DNA from: Planctomycetota bacterium
Lineage (GTDB): Bacteria; Planctomycetota; UBA1135; GCA-002686595
Length of the DNA stretch: 55,203 bases
Assembly: GCA_029259605.1 (NCBI GenBank)
Contig: JAJDEV010000020.1
Span: forward strand, 1 to 55,203
Direction of reading: 5' to 3'
The notes below the pieces were generated by a model, which saw nothing but the letters and a program-made list of their open reading frames with translations, did not search any database and had not been told where the DNA came from. Numbering within the stretch: the first letter of the stretch is position 1; every line of letters starts with the position of its first letter. This document shows positions 28,500-36,716 of the stretch, one piece after another. The translations under genes were made by a program, and so were the position numbers.

Positions 28500-29171
28500 C
28501 TATTCGTTTCGGGCAGGGATGATCAGTCGGGCGTCGACGCTGCGCGTCCCCGGTCCGGACTCGTTGATTTCGACCAGCCACGCGCGTGCGACGACGCGCG
28601 TCGGCGGGAAACCGTGTTCTTCGATCAGGTAGTCGCGTACCGCGCTCGCGCGTTCGAACGCGAGCAGCGTGTTCTCGCCTTTGTACCGACGACCGGCGTC
28701 GATGGCGTGCCCCTCGAGGAGCAGCGACTGGCCCCCAGCCGGTCGGAAGGACGCGGCGAGCAGATCGATGTAGCGCGCCGACGCTTGGGTGAGCGTCGCG
28801 GAGTCGACGTCGAACACCGCGAGCGACGGCTGCGAGACCTGGTCGTGCGGCTCCAACGATTGCGCGAGCGAGGCGCGGATCAGCTCGCGTTGAGACGCGT
28901 TGATGTGTTCTTCGCGCCGCTCGGGATCGTCCTCGGGCGGCAGGCTGAAGCGCTCGCGAACGTTGTCGAACATCGACGCTTTCTCGTGCTCGTCGAGCAC
29001 GCCGGGGAGCCCGAACGAGCGCACCGCGACGAGGAACGAGCCGACGCCCGATGCCGCGAGCCCGACCTGCTGCGTCTTGCCCATCGAGACCAGGAGAATG
29101 AAGAAGGTCAGGATCAGCGTCATCATGTCGCCGAACGAGACCATCCAAGCGGGTGCGCCTTCGTCGCTCAT
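28500..29171 (-). CDS. Second MotB-like stator protein
   Basis: 223 residues. A short N terminus leads directly to the membrane helix WMVSFGDMMTLILTFFILLV, with the proton-binding aspartate D15. The C-terminal OmpA-like part is degenerate: the usual GHTDN is GHAID and the C-terminal NRRV is missing, although NTLLAFERASAVRDYL is kept. Peptidoglycan binding may be weak. The start ATG overlaps the first MotB stop by 4 bases (ATGA), so the two should be made in a fixed ratio. Confidence 0.87.
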   Translation of the reverse strand: MSDEGAPAWMVSFGDMMTLILTFFILLVSMGKTQQVGLAASGVGSFLVAVRSFGLPGVLDEHEKASMFDNVRERFSLPPEDDPERREEHINASQRELIRASLAQSLEPHDQVSQPSLAVFDVDSATLTQASARYIDLLAASFRPAGGQSLLLEGHAIDAGRRYKGENTLLAFERASAVRDYLIEEHGFPPTRVVARAWLVEINESGPGTRSVDARLIIPARNE

Positions 29172-29953
29172 TGGTCCCCCTTGATCACACCCATCGCGGC
29201 GAGTTGCGTGGCGCGCATCTTCGAGAGCGAGAGGACGCGCAGCCGGACGCGTCGGTTCTCACGCCGACCGCCGGGGCTAACGTTGTCGGCGACCGGTGAG
29301 GTGTCGCCGAGGCCGGCGATCTGGACGAGCTCGGACTCGAGCCCGGTGTTCGCGAGCAGCGTCGCCGCCGCAGCGCGCGCGCGTGCGAGGGACAGCTCGG
29401 CGGCCGAGCCGTACTGGACCGTCGACTTGAAGGCCGAGTCGGTGAAGCCTTCGACGACGACGAGATGCGGGTAATGCGAGAGCACCTCGCCGATCTCGAC
29501 CAGGGACGTGCGCAGACTCTCGGGGATGCGCGCGGAGCCGGGGTCGAACGTTTCGTCCGTGCCGAACTCGATCAGGACGCCGTCGCCGACGTCGGAGAGG
29601 TCGAGCTCCTTGTGCTTGTCGGTGTTCTTCTGACCCATCTCGTCGAGGCTGTCGACGAGTTCGTCGGCCGGTCGCGAGTGGGGTGCGCTCGCTCCGCGCT
29701 GGAGCGAGGCCGTGGCGACGAGGTCTTCCTTCCCGAGGTCCGCGAGCGTCCCTCCCTTGGTCTTGTGGATTCCGCCCTTCGCGATCAGGAACGAGTCGAT
29801 CTTCATCGCGTCCTGCGTGTCCATGCTGGAGAACGTCATCAGGAGCACGAAGAACGTGACGAGCAGCGAGATCATGTCGGTGAACGTCACGACCCATTCC
29901 GGAGCGCCCTTCGGCCCGGACGCCTCCTCGCGCTTCTTTCGCTTCCTGCCCAT
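29168..29953 (-). CDS. motB: Flagellar motor protein MotB
   Basis: 261 residues. A basic N-terminal tail (GRKRKKREE) precedes the membrane helix EWVVTFTDMISLLVTFFVLL with the essential aspartate D26. The periplasmic OmpA domain is canonical: VEGFTDS, ELSLARARAAAATLL, GLGDTSPVADN and GRRENRRVRLRV, so it should anchor to peptidoglycan. It follows motA by 4 bases and overlaps the next motB-like gene by 4. Confidence 0.93.
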   Translation of the reverse strand: MGRKRKKREEASGPKGAPEWVVTFTDMISLLVTFFVLLMTFSSMDTQDAMKIDSFLIAKGGIHKTKGGTLADLGKEDLVATASLQRGASAPHSRPADELVDSLDEMGQKNTDKHKELDLSDVGDGVLIEFGTDETFDPGSARIPESLRTSLVEIGEVLSHYPHLVVVEGFTDSAFKSTVQYGSAAELSLARARAAAATLLANTGLESELVQIAGLGDTSPVADNVSPGGRRENRRVRLRVLSLSKMRATQLAAMGVIKGDQ

Positions 29954-29957
29954 CGAA

Positions 29958-30722
29958 CTAAGCGACCGCCTCGCGGACGGACGGTGCGAGGAAGCTCTTC
30001 AGCTTCTCCTTGATGAGCTGCGGTCCTTCACCGGACTGAATCGCGACGATGCCCTCGACCATGAGTTGACGTAGCAGCGTCTCCTCGTCGTCGCGCACCT
30101 CGAGCTTGCCCGCGAGCGGAATCGCGACCATGTTCGCGATCATCGCGCCGTACATCGTCGTCAGCAGCGCGGTCGCCATGCCGCCGCCGATCTTCGACGG
30201 GTCGGAGAGGTTCTGGAGCATCTGCACCAGGCCGACGAGCGTTCCGATCATTCCGAACGCCGGGGCGAACGAACCGATCGCGTCGAGCATCTTCTTGCCC
30301 GTGAGGTGGCGCTGGTGCTGCCACTCCGCCTCGAGCTCCATGATGTCGCGCACCGTGTCCGCCGGGAATCCGTCGATCACGAGCTGCACGCCCTTCGCGA
30401 AGAACGCGTCGTCGACCTCCTGCAGCTTCGACTCGAGCGCGAGCAGGCCTTCCTTCCGCGCGAGGTTCGAGTACGTGATGATGCGATCGATCTCTTCGGT
30501 CGGCGATGGCGACTTGTAGAGGTAAGTCGTCAGCGTCACCTTGATGAGCACCTTCATCGTGTCGAGCGGGAAGTTCATCATCACGACGGCGATCGTGCCG
30601 CCGCAGACGATGAGCATCGACGGGACGTGGATGAAGATCGGGAGCCCACCCTCGCCCGTGGCCATTGCGAACCCGACAAGGCCGAAGCCGAGAATGGTTC
30701 CGATGACGGTGGTGATGTCCAT
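29958..30722 (-). CDS. motA: Flagellar motor protein MotA
   Basis: 254 residues with four membrane helices. Helices 3-4 carry SFAPAFGMIGTLVGLVQML and MYGAMIANMVAIPLAGKL with the conserved prolines that face MotB's aspartate. The cytosolic loop has the charged region that contacts FliG (ARKEGLLALESKL). The PomA/MotA family match is clear. It is the first gene of the stator/C-ring operon, 97 bases downstream of a sigma28-like -10 element. Confidence 0.95.
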   Translation of the reverse strand: MDITTVIGTILGFGLVGFAMATGEGGLPIFIHVPSMLIVCGGTIAVVMMNFPLDTMKVLIKVTLTTYLYKSPSPTEEIDRIITYSNLARKEGLLALESKLQEVDDAFFAKGVQLVIDGFPADTVRDIMELEAEWQHQRHLTGKKMLDAIGSFAPAFGMIGTLVGLVQMLQNLSDPSKIGGGMATALLTTMYGAMIANMVAIPLAGKLEVRDDEETLLRQLMVEGIVAIQSGEGPQLIKEKLKSFLAPSVREAVA

Positions 30723-30818
30723 TGGGGAGCGCGCAGACGTCGACGGAGCACCGTCGAGGCCGCGAGGAGCTGGGGGTGGGGAAGCGATTCCGCACAGGGG
30801 TGTGGAGAACCGAGTTCC

Positions 30819-30846
30819 TTATCGGCCGCGCCCTGCGGCGGCTTGA
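30819..30846 (-). promoter_or_regulatory. Sigma28 (FliA)-type promoter of the motA operon
   Basis: Read on the minus strand, the -10 element is GCCGATAA, a perfect match to the sigma28 consensus, at 30826-30819. TCAA at 30846-30843 sits 16 bases upstream as a partial -35 (consensus TAAA). The promoter before fliD has the same 16-base spacing. Transcription would start about 90 bases before motA. Confidence 0.65.
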
Positions 30847-30998
30847 CGAATGCGGCTCGAACCGCGCGTCCCAGCTCGATTCGAGGGGGTCGCATCGGTT
30901 CCGCTCGTGTACGCGGAAGAATTTTCGACCGCCGTTCCAGCCTTTGATCGACCGGCACCTGTAGCCTGTGGCGTCGGTCCCCACGCACGAGACATCCC

Positions 30999-31535
30999 AT
31001 GAAGACCTTCGTTACCGCGCTCGGTGCGCTCGCCCTCGCGTTCCTGGCGCAGGATGGCGACAAGCCCAGAGACAAGTACCCGATGCCCGAAGTCGGAAAG
31101 CCCGCGCCCGCCCTGCGGCTCAACGATCACACCGGACGCGCGACGGCGGTCGGCGGTGAGTCGGAGACCTGGACGGTGCTCGCCTTCTTCCCGAAGGCGA
31201 TGACGCCTGGCTGAACACTCGAAGTCTGCTCGCTGCGGGACGCAGCGGAAGAACTCGAGGAGCTCGGTGTCGAGGTGTTCGGCCTCAGCCTGGACGACGT
31301 GCAGGACCTGGCGCAGTTCGCCGAGGCGCAGTACCTGCCGTTCATGTTGCTGTCCGACCCGGACGGAAGCGTGTCGCGCCGCTACGGCGTGCTACCGGAG
31401 AACGCGAGCTGGACGAATCGCATCACGTTCATCATCGACGATGCCGGCGTGCTCCGTCACATCGACACGAAGGTCGACGTGAAGGGACACGGGACGGACG
31501 TCGCGGCGCGCGTGCGCGAGCTCCAGGGCGAGTAG
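30999..31535 (+). CDS. Secreted peroxiredoxin, probable selenoprotein (Sec72 = UGA)
   Basis: Read through the TGA at 31212-31214, the product is 178 residues: a signal peptide (MKTFVTALGALALAFLAQ) and then a BCP/AhpC-type thioredoxin fold. The motif is FFPKAMTPG-U-TLEVCSLRD, where the family has PGCTxExC(x)FRD, so the UGA replaces exactly the peroxidatic cysteine and C77 is the resolving position. The remainder (EVFGLSLDDV, LLSDPDGSVSRRYGV, RITFIIDDAGVLRHI) is an intact family sequence in the same frame. A hairpin of SECIS geometry follows the UGA. The alternative is a nonsense-broken gene, but the precise position argues against it. The gene is divergent from motA and is followed after 3 bases by a pentapeptide-repeat gene. 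Confidence 0.82.
31231..31247 (+). promoter_or_regulatory. Bacterial SECIS-like hairpin
   Basis: CGCTGC (31231-31236) pairs with GCAGCG (31242-31247) around the loop GGGAC. The stem starts 17 bases after the UGA at 31212-31214, and the loop contains GG. This matches the position and loop features of SECIS elements bound by SelB. A T-G wobble extends the stem by one pair. Confidence 0.7.
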
Positions 31536-31538
31536 CCC

Positions 31539-32117
31539 GTGTCGACCGTGTGGCGGGCGATCGGATGCGCGCTGGGGGGCTGCCTGGCCCTGGCGTGCAC
31601 GGCTCCGCGCCCGTCGACGGACGACAGCGTGGCCAAGCCGCGGGGTGAGGTGCCGGTCGTGCTCTCCCAGCTCGACCTGCGCGAGCGCTCGTTCGACGGC
31701 GCGCGGCTCTTCCGTTCCAACTTCGCCGGATCGAACGTCAGCGGCGGCAGCTTTCGCGGCGCGTTGCTCGACGGTTCGGATCTGCGCGCCATGCGCGCGG
31801 TCCAGACCGACTTCCAGGGTGCGCAGCTCGGGCACTGCTTGATGCAGCAGTCGGAGTTGATGGGTGCGGACCTTCGGCGCGCGTCGCTCGTCGCCGCCAA
31901 CCTGCGGCACGCCGATCTGCGCGGAGCCAGCCTGGCCGGAGCCGACGTGACGCGCGCGGACTTCGACGGCGCGCACCTCATGGGCGCCAAGCTGGGGCAC
32001 GCCATCGGGTTCGGGCGTGAGAGCGTGCGCCGTATCGCGTGCTTCGACGGAGCGACCGAGTGGCCGGCTGGTGTCGTCGTCGAGGAAGCGAAGCGCACGT
32101 GCCCGCTGCACGACTGA
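31539..32117 (+). CDS. Pentapeptide-repeat lipoprotein
   Basis: 192 residues. The N terminus ends in a lipobox-like LALAC (about 16-20), so an outer- or inner-membrane lipoprotein is likely. About residues 40-155 are pentapeptide repeats of the A(D/N)Lxx type (SFDGA, NFAGS, SFRGA, DLRGA, DFDGA), which fold as a right-handed quadrilateral beta-helix. The C-terminal 35 residues contain two cysteines. The start is GTG, 3 bases after the peroxiredoxin stop, so the two are probably one operon. Function unknown. Confidence 0.78.
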   Translation: MSTVWRAIGCALGGCLALACTAPRPSTDDSVAKPRGEVPVVLSQLDLRERSFDGARLFRSNFAGSNVSGGSFRGALLDGSDLRAMRAVQTDFQGAQLGHCLMQQSELMGADLRRASLVAANLRHADLRGASLAGADVTRADFDGAHLMGAKLGHAIGFGRESVRRIACFDGATEWPAGVVVEEAKRTCPLHD

Positions 32118-32122
32118 CGCGA

Positions 32123-33166
32123 TCAGAGCTTCAGGTCGACGGAGACGGTCGTGCCCGCCTCGACCTGAACGGTCGTCTCGGTCGTCTTCGCGGGCCACTC
32201 CGCGATGACGCGTGCGCGCCCCGGAGCGACGCCGCCGAACATCAGTTTGCCCTCGCTGTCCGTCGCCGAAAGCGCGTCCCACACGCGCGTCTCCCAACCG
32301 TCGGCGTTCACGACGCGAATGCGTACGCCGGAGACCGGAGCATCGAAGGCGTCTCGGACACGAACGGCGATCGTCCCGGCGCGTTCGAGATGCACGTCAC
32401 GCACGAGCGCTTCGCGGCTCTCTCCATCGACGACGAGTTTGTCCACGACGCGCGTCGCCAGCGTGATTCCGGGCGGCGCGTCGCCGACTCCACCGACGCG
32501 TAGTCGGTACACGTTCGTCGGGATGCGCGTGAACCGATAGCCGCCGGCCGAGTCGGTCGTCGTCACGCGTACGCCGTCCGGTCCGCGATCGCCCGACAGG
32601 AGGTCCGACCGAACGAGCATCACGGATTGCCCGCGCAAGCCCACGCCGTCCGGACCGCGAACCGTTCCGGCCACGACGCCGAGCGGTAGGTCGAGCTCGA
32701 GCAGCGCGCCGTCCGCCGTGATCTCGCGGCGGTATGCGGCGATGCTCTCCTGCTTCGAGCCAACCACGAAGTAGTACATGCGCGGCCGCGGGACCTCGAA
32801 CTCGAAGCGGCCGTTCGCGTCCGTCGACGTCACGGTGAGCGGCTCGGGTGCGCCGTCGACCCAGACGGACACCTGCTCGCCGGCGACCGGGCGTCCGCTC
32901 TCGCGCACGACGCCCGAGACGGATAGGGGATCGAGTTTGCGTTTCGCGCCCTCGTCGCGTCCGTCGTCCGTCGGCGACTGCGTTTGCGTCGGCGTTGGCG
33001 TCGGGCTCGCCGCGTTGCGGATCTCGTTGGCGAACGCGAGTTGGCGCGATTCGGATTCGGCGATCCGCGCCTCCTCCTCCGCCGCCGCTTCGATTTGCCC
33101 GACGATCCAAACGCTCCCCGCGAGGAGGACGACCAGGAAGATCAGCCCGACGATTGTGCGTGCCAT
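32123..33166 (-). CDS. Membrane-anchored carboxypeptidase-regulatory-like repeat protein
   Basis: 347 residues. One N-terminal membrane helix (about 5-24) is followed by a threonine/proline linker (PTPTPTQTQSPT) and then three Ig-like carboxypeptidase-regulatory-like/CnaB-type domains, each with a turn such as DANGRFEFEVP, DSAGGYRFTRIP and DSEGKLMFGGV. Such domains are extracytoplasmic binding or spacer modules. No catalytic motif is seen. It is convergent with the pentapeptide gene (5 bases between stops). Confidence 0.78.
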   Translation of the reverse strand: MARTIVGLIFLVVLLAGSVWIVGQIEAAAEEEARIAESESRQLAFANEIRNAASPTPTPTQTQSPTDDGRDEGAKRKLDPLSVSGVVRESGRPVAGEQVSVWVDGAPEPLTVTSTDANGRFEFEVPRPRMYYFVVGSKQESIAAYRREITADGALLELDLPLGVVAGTVRGPDGVGLRGQSVMLVRSDLLSGDRGPDGVRVTTTDSAGGYRFTRIPTNVYRLRVGGVGDAPPGITLATRVVDKLVVDGESREALVRDVHLERAGTIAVRVRDAFDAPVSGVRIRVVNADGWETRVWDALSATDSEGKLMFGGVAPGRARVIAEWPAKTTETTVQVEAGTTVSVDLKL

Positions 33167-33357
33167 GAGCGCAGTGCGGAGCCGCGCTCGGTGCGCGGCA
33201 GACTCCTATCATGGCGAAGCGCAGCCGGAGCGTGCGAGGCACGTCCGACTTTTTCCGACAGGCGGGCTACCCGTGCTCGCGCTCGCCTCAGCGGGTAGAG
33301 ACACACCTCGGAACCGCGTCGCCAAGGCGACCCAAGATCTGTCAGCAACAGCTTGAC

Positions 33358-33520
33358 CTAGCAGCCCGTGGTGAAACTCACGCCACCCTCGAAGGGCGCT
33401 GGATCCGCGCTGCCTGCGTTCCGCTTCCTCCGAGGTTCCACCAACGCGTCGTCAGCGCGCCTTGCCAGCACGGATCCATCACCCTCCGACGATGGCGTGA
33501 GTTTCACCACGGGCTGCTAG
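33358..33520. mobile_element. 163-bp MITE-like element with 28-bp perfect inverted repeats
   Basis: 33358-33385 and 33493-33520 are perfect inverted repeats of 28 bases, and weaker pairing continues inward to GGATCC at 33401 and 33472, at equal distance from each end. Both ends carry CTAG; if these are the duplicated target, the core starts with CAGCCCGTGG. There is no transposase. The form is that of a non-autonomous element. CTAG-type target duplications occur in parts of the IS5 family, but the parent IS cannot be named from this window. Confidence 0.72.
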
Positions 33521-33546
33521 GAAGCCTTCTCACAGAGGCCTGCTAG
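33517..33546. repeat. 30-bp CTAG-flanked hairpin repeat, copy 2
   Basis: Identical to 1216-1245. It shares its left CTAG with the right end of the MITE-like element, and its right CTAG contains the stop codon of the motE-like gene. Its outer end resembles the MITE end, so it may be a solo or shortened relative. It may also serve as terminator of the large flagellar run. Confidence 0.7.
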
Positions 33547-34268
33547 GCGTCGGGCTTCAGTTCCGAGTACGCCTGGAGATAGAGCTTCCACTTCTCCGGC
33601 GCGATGGCGGTGAGGATCTCGGTGGCGACCGCGGGGTCCATGGCGCGCAGGATCTTGGCGGCGTCCTCGGGCTCGTACTCGACGATGCGCTCCCCGGCGG
33701 TCAGTGGCTCGAGCTCGGTGAAGACGCCGGCCGTTTCCGCCCACTTCAGCTTGGTTGCCTGGTCGACCGCGTCCTCGTCGCGCACGATCTCCTGCTCGCG
33801 CAGGTCGAGCTCGTGCTCGAAGCCCATGAGCCGGTCGCGCATTTCGTCGAGCAACGCGAAGCGCTCGGTAAGCGTGCGCTCGCGTTCGGCTGCCTCGAGC
33901 TCGCGCTCGCCGACGGCCTTCTCGCGCAGCGCGATCGCGTTGCGCGTGTTCTTCAGATCGTTGACGAGGTTCGTCAGCTCGACCTGTGAATAGGGGGAGG
34001 GCAGCTCGAACGCGGGCATGACGCCGAGCGTGGATCCGATGACCTGGGACGGCGTGCGCTTCGGCGGGTTCGACGCGTCGGAAGCGGTCCGATTGTTCGG
34101 CGTTGTCGGGTTCGCGGCGACTTCGCTCGGATCGGGTTCGATCGCGCCGCCGATGACCGGCACGCTGCCCAGCGACTTGCCGGACATCATGGCGAAGCCG
34201 AGGAAGCAGACGGCGAAGATGGAGAGGCCGCCGAGGACCATCGCGAGGATTTCGATGAACTTGCCCAT
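33543..34268 (-). CDS. MotE-like flagellar protein (MgtE intracellular N-like domain)
   Basis: 241 residues. One N-terminal membrane helix (about 6-28), a linker rich in P/S/N/T (about 40-80), a long coiled coil (about 95-175) and a C-terminal helical domain EYEPEDAAKILRAMDPAVATEILTAI, the MgtE-N-like repeat seen in MotE, the periplasmic chaperone of MotC or related flagellar proteins. It is the last gene of the flagellar run, 39 bases after fliJ. The exact role is inferred from architecture and place. Confidence 0.75.
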   Translation of the reverse strand: MGKFIEILAMVLGGLSIFAVCFLGFAMMSGKSLGSVPVIGGAIEPDPSEVAANPTTPNNRTASDASNPPKRTPSQVIGSTLGVMPAFELPSPYSQVELTNLVNDLKNTRNAIALREKAVGERELEAAERERTLTERFALLDEMRDRLMGFEHELDLREQEIVRDEDAVDQATKLKWAETAGVFTELEPLTAGERIVEYEPEDAAKILRAMDPAVATEILTAIAPEKWKLYLQAYSELKPDA

Positions 34269-34307
34269 CGTGGTAGCGCCAGGGAGTGGCGAGGGGATGC
34301 GACCCCG

Positions 34308-34832
34308 TTAATCGGACGACCAGGGGTGGCGACTGGAACCCGTTTCCGGGGCAGCGGCAATTTTTTGCCACCGATCGGCCGTGGGACGCGTGCGCGCGTC
34401 GCGCTGGGCGGCGATCTCGTCCATCTCGGCGTTCTCCTCCTTCCTCAGCTCCGTCCGGTGCCGATCGAGAGCGCGCTTCGTCAGCTCTTCGAGCGCGCGT
34501 CGATCCGCCTCACGCTTCTTCCACGCCTCGGCCAGGGACTGCGCCTGGGCGACGTGGGTCATCCAGCTCGCGTCGGCGACGCTGAGCGCGTAGAGCTGCG
34601 TGTCGAGCGCCTCCCGCTCGAGGAGCGCGACCGTCGGGTCGATGGAACCGCCCGCCATCGCGCGGCTGAGCGCGGCGCGCGAGTGGTCGAGTTCGTCGCG
34701 CATGCGCTTGCGCGTCGCCTCGGCCTCGGTCGCGCGGGCTTCGGCCTCGCCCCACGCGGCGCGCGCGATGCGCTCTTCGATCTCGCGCACGCGGCGCACG
34801 CGCGCCAAGCGGTCGGGGAACGTGCGTCGCAC
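34308..34832 (-). CDS. fliJ: FliJ-like export chaperone escort
   Basis: 174 residues, entirely helical and strongly charged, an antiparallel coiled coil with the FliJ-type opening FPDRLARVRRVREIEE. FliJ sits in the centre of the FliI hexamer and promotes export. The start is GTG at 34832, 1 base after the fliI stop. Sequence conservation of FliJ is always weak, so position next to fliI carries much of the evidence. Confidence 0.83.
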   Translation of the reverse strand: MRRTFPDRLARVRRVREIEERIARAAWGEAEARATEAEATRKRMRDELDHSRAALSRAMAGGSIDPTVALLEREALDTQLYALSVADASWMTHVAQAQSLAEAWKKREADRRALEELTKRALDRHRTELRKEENAEMDEIAAQRDARTRPTADRWQKIAAAPETGSSRHPWSSD

Positions 34833-34833
34833 G

Positions 34834-36159
34834 TCAGCTCGCCTCGCTCAGCAGGATGTCGAGCAGGCCGACCGTTTCCTCCATCGAGCTCGTCTCGTCG
34901 ACGCTCTGCTGAAGGAACGCTTCGATGCGCGGAAGGAAACGGATCGCGCGATCGAGCTTGGGGTTCGAGCCGGGCTTGTACGCGCCGATCTCGACCAGGT
35001 CGCGCCCCTCGTTCCATTGCGCGAGAAGTTGGCGCAGGTCCGCCATCGCGCGCTGGTGTGGGCCGCTCGTGATGCTGGGCATCAAGCGCGAGAGGCTCGC
35101 GAGCACATCGATCGCGGGATAGTGCCCGCGGTGCGCGAGGTCGCGTGAGAGGTAGACGTGCCCGTCGAGCAAGCCGCGCAGCGTGTCGGCGACGGGTTCG
35201 TTCGGGTCGTCCGCGTCGAGCAGAACGGTCAGGAGCCCCGTAATGCTGCCGTGCTCGGAACGGCCGAGGCGTTCGACGAGGCGTGGAACCGTCGCGAAGA
35301 AGCTCGGCGGATAGCCGCGGACGGTGGGGGGCTCGCCGGCGGCGAGACCGATTTCGCGCGACGCCGCGGCAAAGCGCGTGACCGAGTCCATGACGAGCAG
35401 GACGTCGAGCCCCTGGTCGCGAAAGTGCTCCGCCATCGTCACGGCGACGAACGGCGCCATGAAGCGCTCGATCGGCGGGCGGTCGGACGTCGCGACGAGC
35501 ATGATCGACTTGTCGCGCTTGCCCTCGACGAGCACCTCGTCCATGAACGCGCGCACTTCGCGGCCACGCTCACCGATGAGCGCGACGATGATCACGTCGG
35601 CGTCGGTGCCACGCGTGATCTGTCCGAGTAGCGTCGACTTGCCGACGCCCGATCCGGAGAAGATCCCGAGCCGCTGTCCGCGGCCGAGTGTGCATGCGCC
35701 GTCGATCGCGCGGACGCCGGTCTGCAGCGGCGAATCGATCGGAGTGCGCGAGAGCGGCGGCGGTGCCTCGCTCCGCACGCGCCGATGCGACATCTGATGC
35801 GGCAGGGCGCCGCGCTCGTCGATCGGATCGCCGAAGCCGTCGACCACGCGGCCGAGCAGCTCGTTTCCGACGCGTACCGAGAACGCGTGTCCGAGCGCGG
35901 TCACGACCTGGCGCGGCCCGATGCCTTCGACGTCGCCGTGCGGCATGAGCAGCGTCGACGATCCGCGAAACCCGACGACCTCGGCCTTGATCGGCCCGAG
36001 TCGGCCGCGATCGATGACGCACAGTTCGCCCATCGGCGCGGGAACGCCACTCGCCTCGACGATCACGCCCGACACGATCTCGACGCGGCCGCGCCACGCG
36101 GGTCGCGCGCTGGACTCGATGCGAGCCCGACAGCGCTCCATGGTGGGGGCGTCGATCAC
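34834..36159 (-). CDS. fliI: Flagellum-specific ATPase FliI
   Basis: 441 residues, normal length. Walker A is SGSGVGKSTLLGQ and Walker B region is LLVMDSVTRFA; the GERGREV and GYPPSFFATVPRLVERLGR motifs are those of F1-beta-like type III export ATPases. It energises export of rod, hook and filament subunits. The start is the GTG at 36159, which overlaps the fliH stop by 4 bases (GTGA); the frame stays open upstream but only as fliH shadow. Confidence 0.96.
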   Translation of the reverse strand: MIDAPTMERCRARIESSARPAWRGRVEIVSGVIVEASGVPAPMGELCVIDRGRLGPIKAEVVGFRGSSTLLMPHGDVEGIGPRQVVTALGHAFSVRVGNELLGRVVDGFGDPIDERGALPHQMSHRRVRSEAPPPLSRTPIDSPLQTGVRAIDGACTLGRGQRLGIFSGSGVGKSTLLGQITRGTDADVIIVALIGERGREVRAFMDEVLVEGKRDKSIMLVATSDRPPIERFMAPFVAVTMAEHFRDQGLDVLLVMDSVTRFAAASREIGLAAGEPPTVRGYPPSFFATVPRLVERLGRSEHGSITGLLTVLLDADDPNEPVADTLRGLLDGHVYLSRDLAHRGHYPAIDVLASLSRLMPSITSGPHQRAMADLRQLLAQWNEGRDLVEIGAYKPGSNPKLDRAIRFLPRIEAFLQQSVDETSSMEETVGLLDILLSEAS

Positions 36160-36716
36160 TGCACTTCCTCGATCAGGCCCTTCTCGATCGCGTCGATCGC
36201 GCCGATGGCCTCGCGCACGAGCAGACCGAGCGAGGTCTCGACCTGCACGTCGCCGCGCGCGACGCCTTCGTCGGCTTGGATCTCGGTTCCGGCGCGGAAG
36301 CGGATCTCCGCCAGCTGTTCGACGTCCGCGGGGTTGAGGTGCACCTTGCACGCGTTGCGACCGACGGCGGCTTCGGCGAGCGTCTCGCGCACCATCGCTT
36401 CGAGGTCGTAGTTGCCCGCGGCCACGTCGCGCTTCAGCAGCGTGCGCGCGATGGAAGTCGCGAGCTCGACCGCGGTTCGGCTGAGGTCGCTCAGCGCTTG
36501 TTCGTGCGCGGCGGCGACGCGTTCCGCGGCGGCCTCCAAGCGGCCGGCGGCGTCCGCGAGGCCCTGCTCGCGACCGTGCGCCATGCCGGCAAGGAAGGCG
36601 CGCTCTTCGGCGCGACGAACGGTGGCCGTGACGGCGTCACGTTCGTCGTTCTTCGCGAGGCGGGCGTCGGCGACGGGCGCGGCGACTCGAATGCGGCTAC
36701 GCAACAAGCTCTTCAC
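36156..36716 (-). CDS. fliH: Flagellar assembly protein FliH
   Basis: 186 residues. The N-terminal part is a long helix (ERAFLAGMAHGREQGLADAAGRLE) with small-residue spacing typical of FliH/YscL, followed by the conserved C-terminal domain (VELATSIARTLLKRDV, VHLNPADVEQL). FliH is the stator-like regulator of FliI and docks it to FliN. Its first 20 bases overlap the fliG end. Confidence 0.88.
   Translation of the reverse strand: MKSLLRSRIRVAAPVADARLAKNDERDAVTATVRRAEERAFLAGMAHGREQGLADAAGRLEAAAERVAAAHEQALSDLSRTAVELATSIARTLLKRDVAAGNYDLEAMVRETLAEAAVGRNACKVHLNPADVEQLAEIRFRAGTEIQADEGVARGDVQVETSLGLLVREAIGAIDAIEKGLIEEVQ

Noticed and set aside
31212-31214. Reading the peroxiredoxin as a nonsense-mutated pseudogene.
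   Set aside because: The stop falls exactly on the catalytic cysteine codon, the downstream sequence is fully conserved in frame, and a SECIS-like hairpin follows at the right distance.
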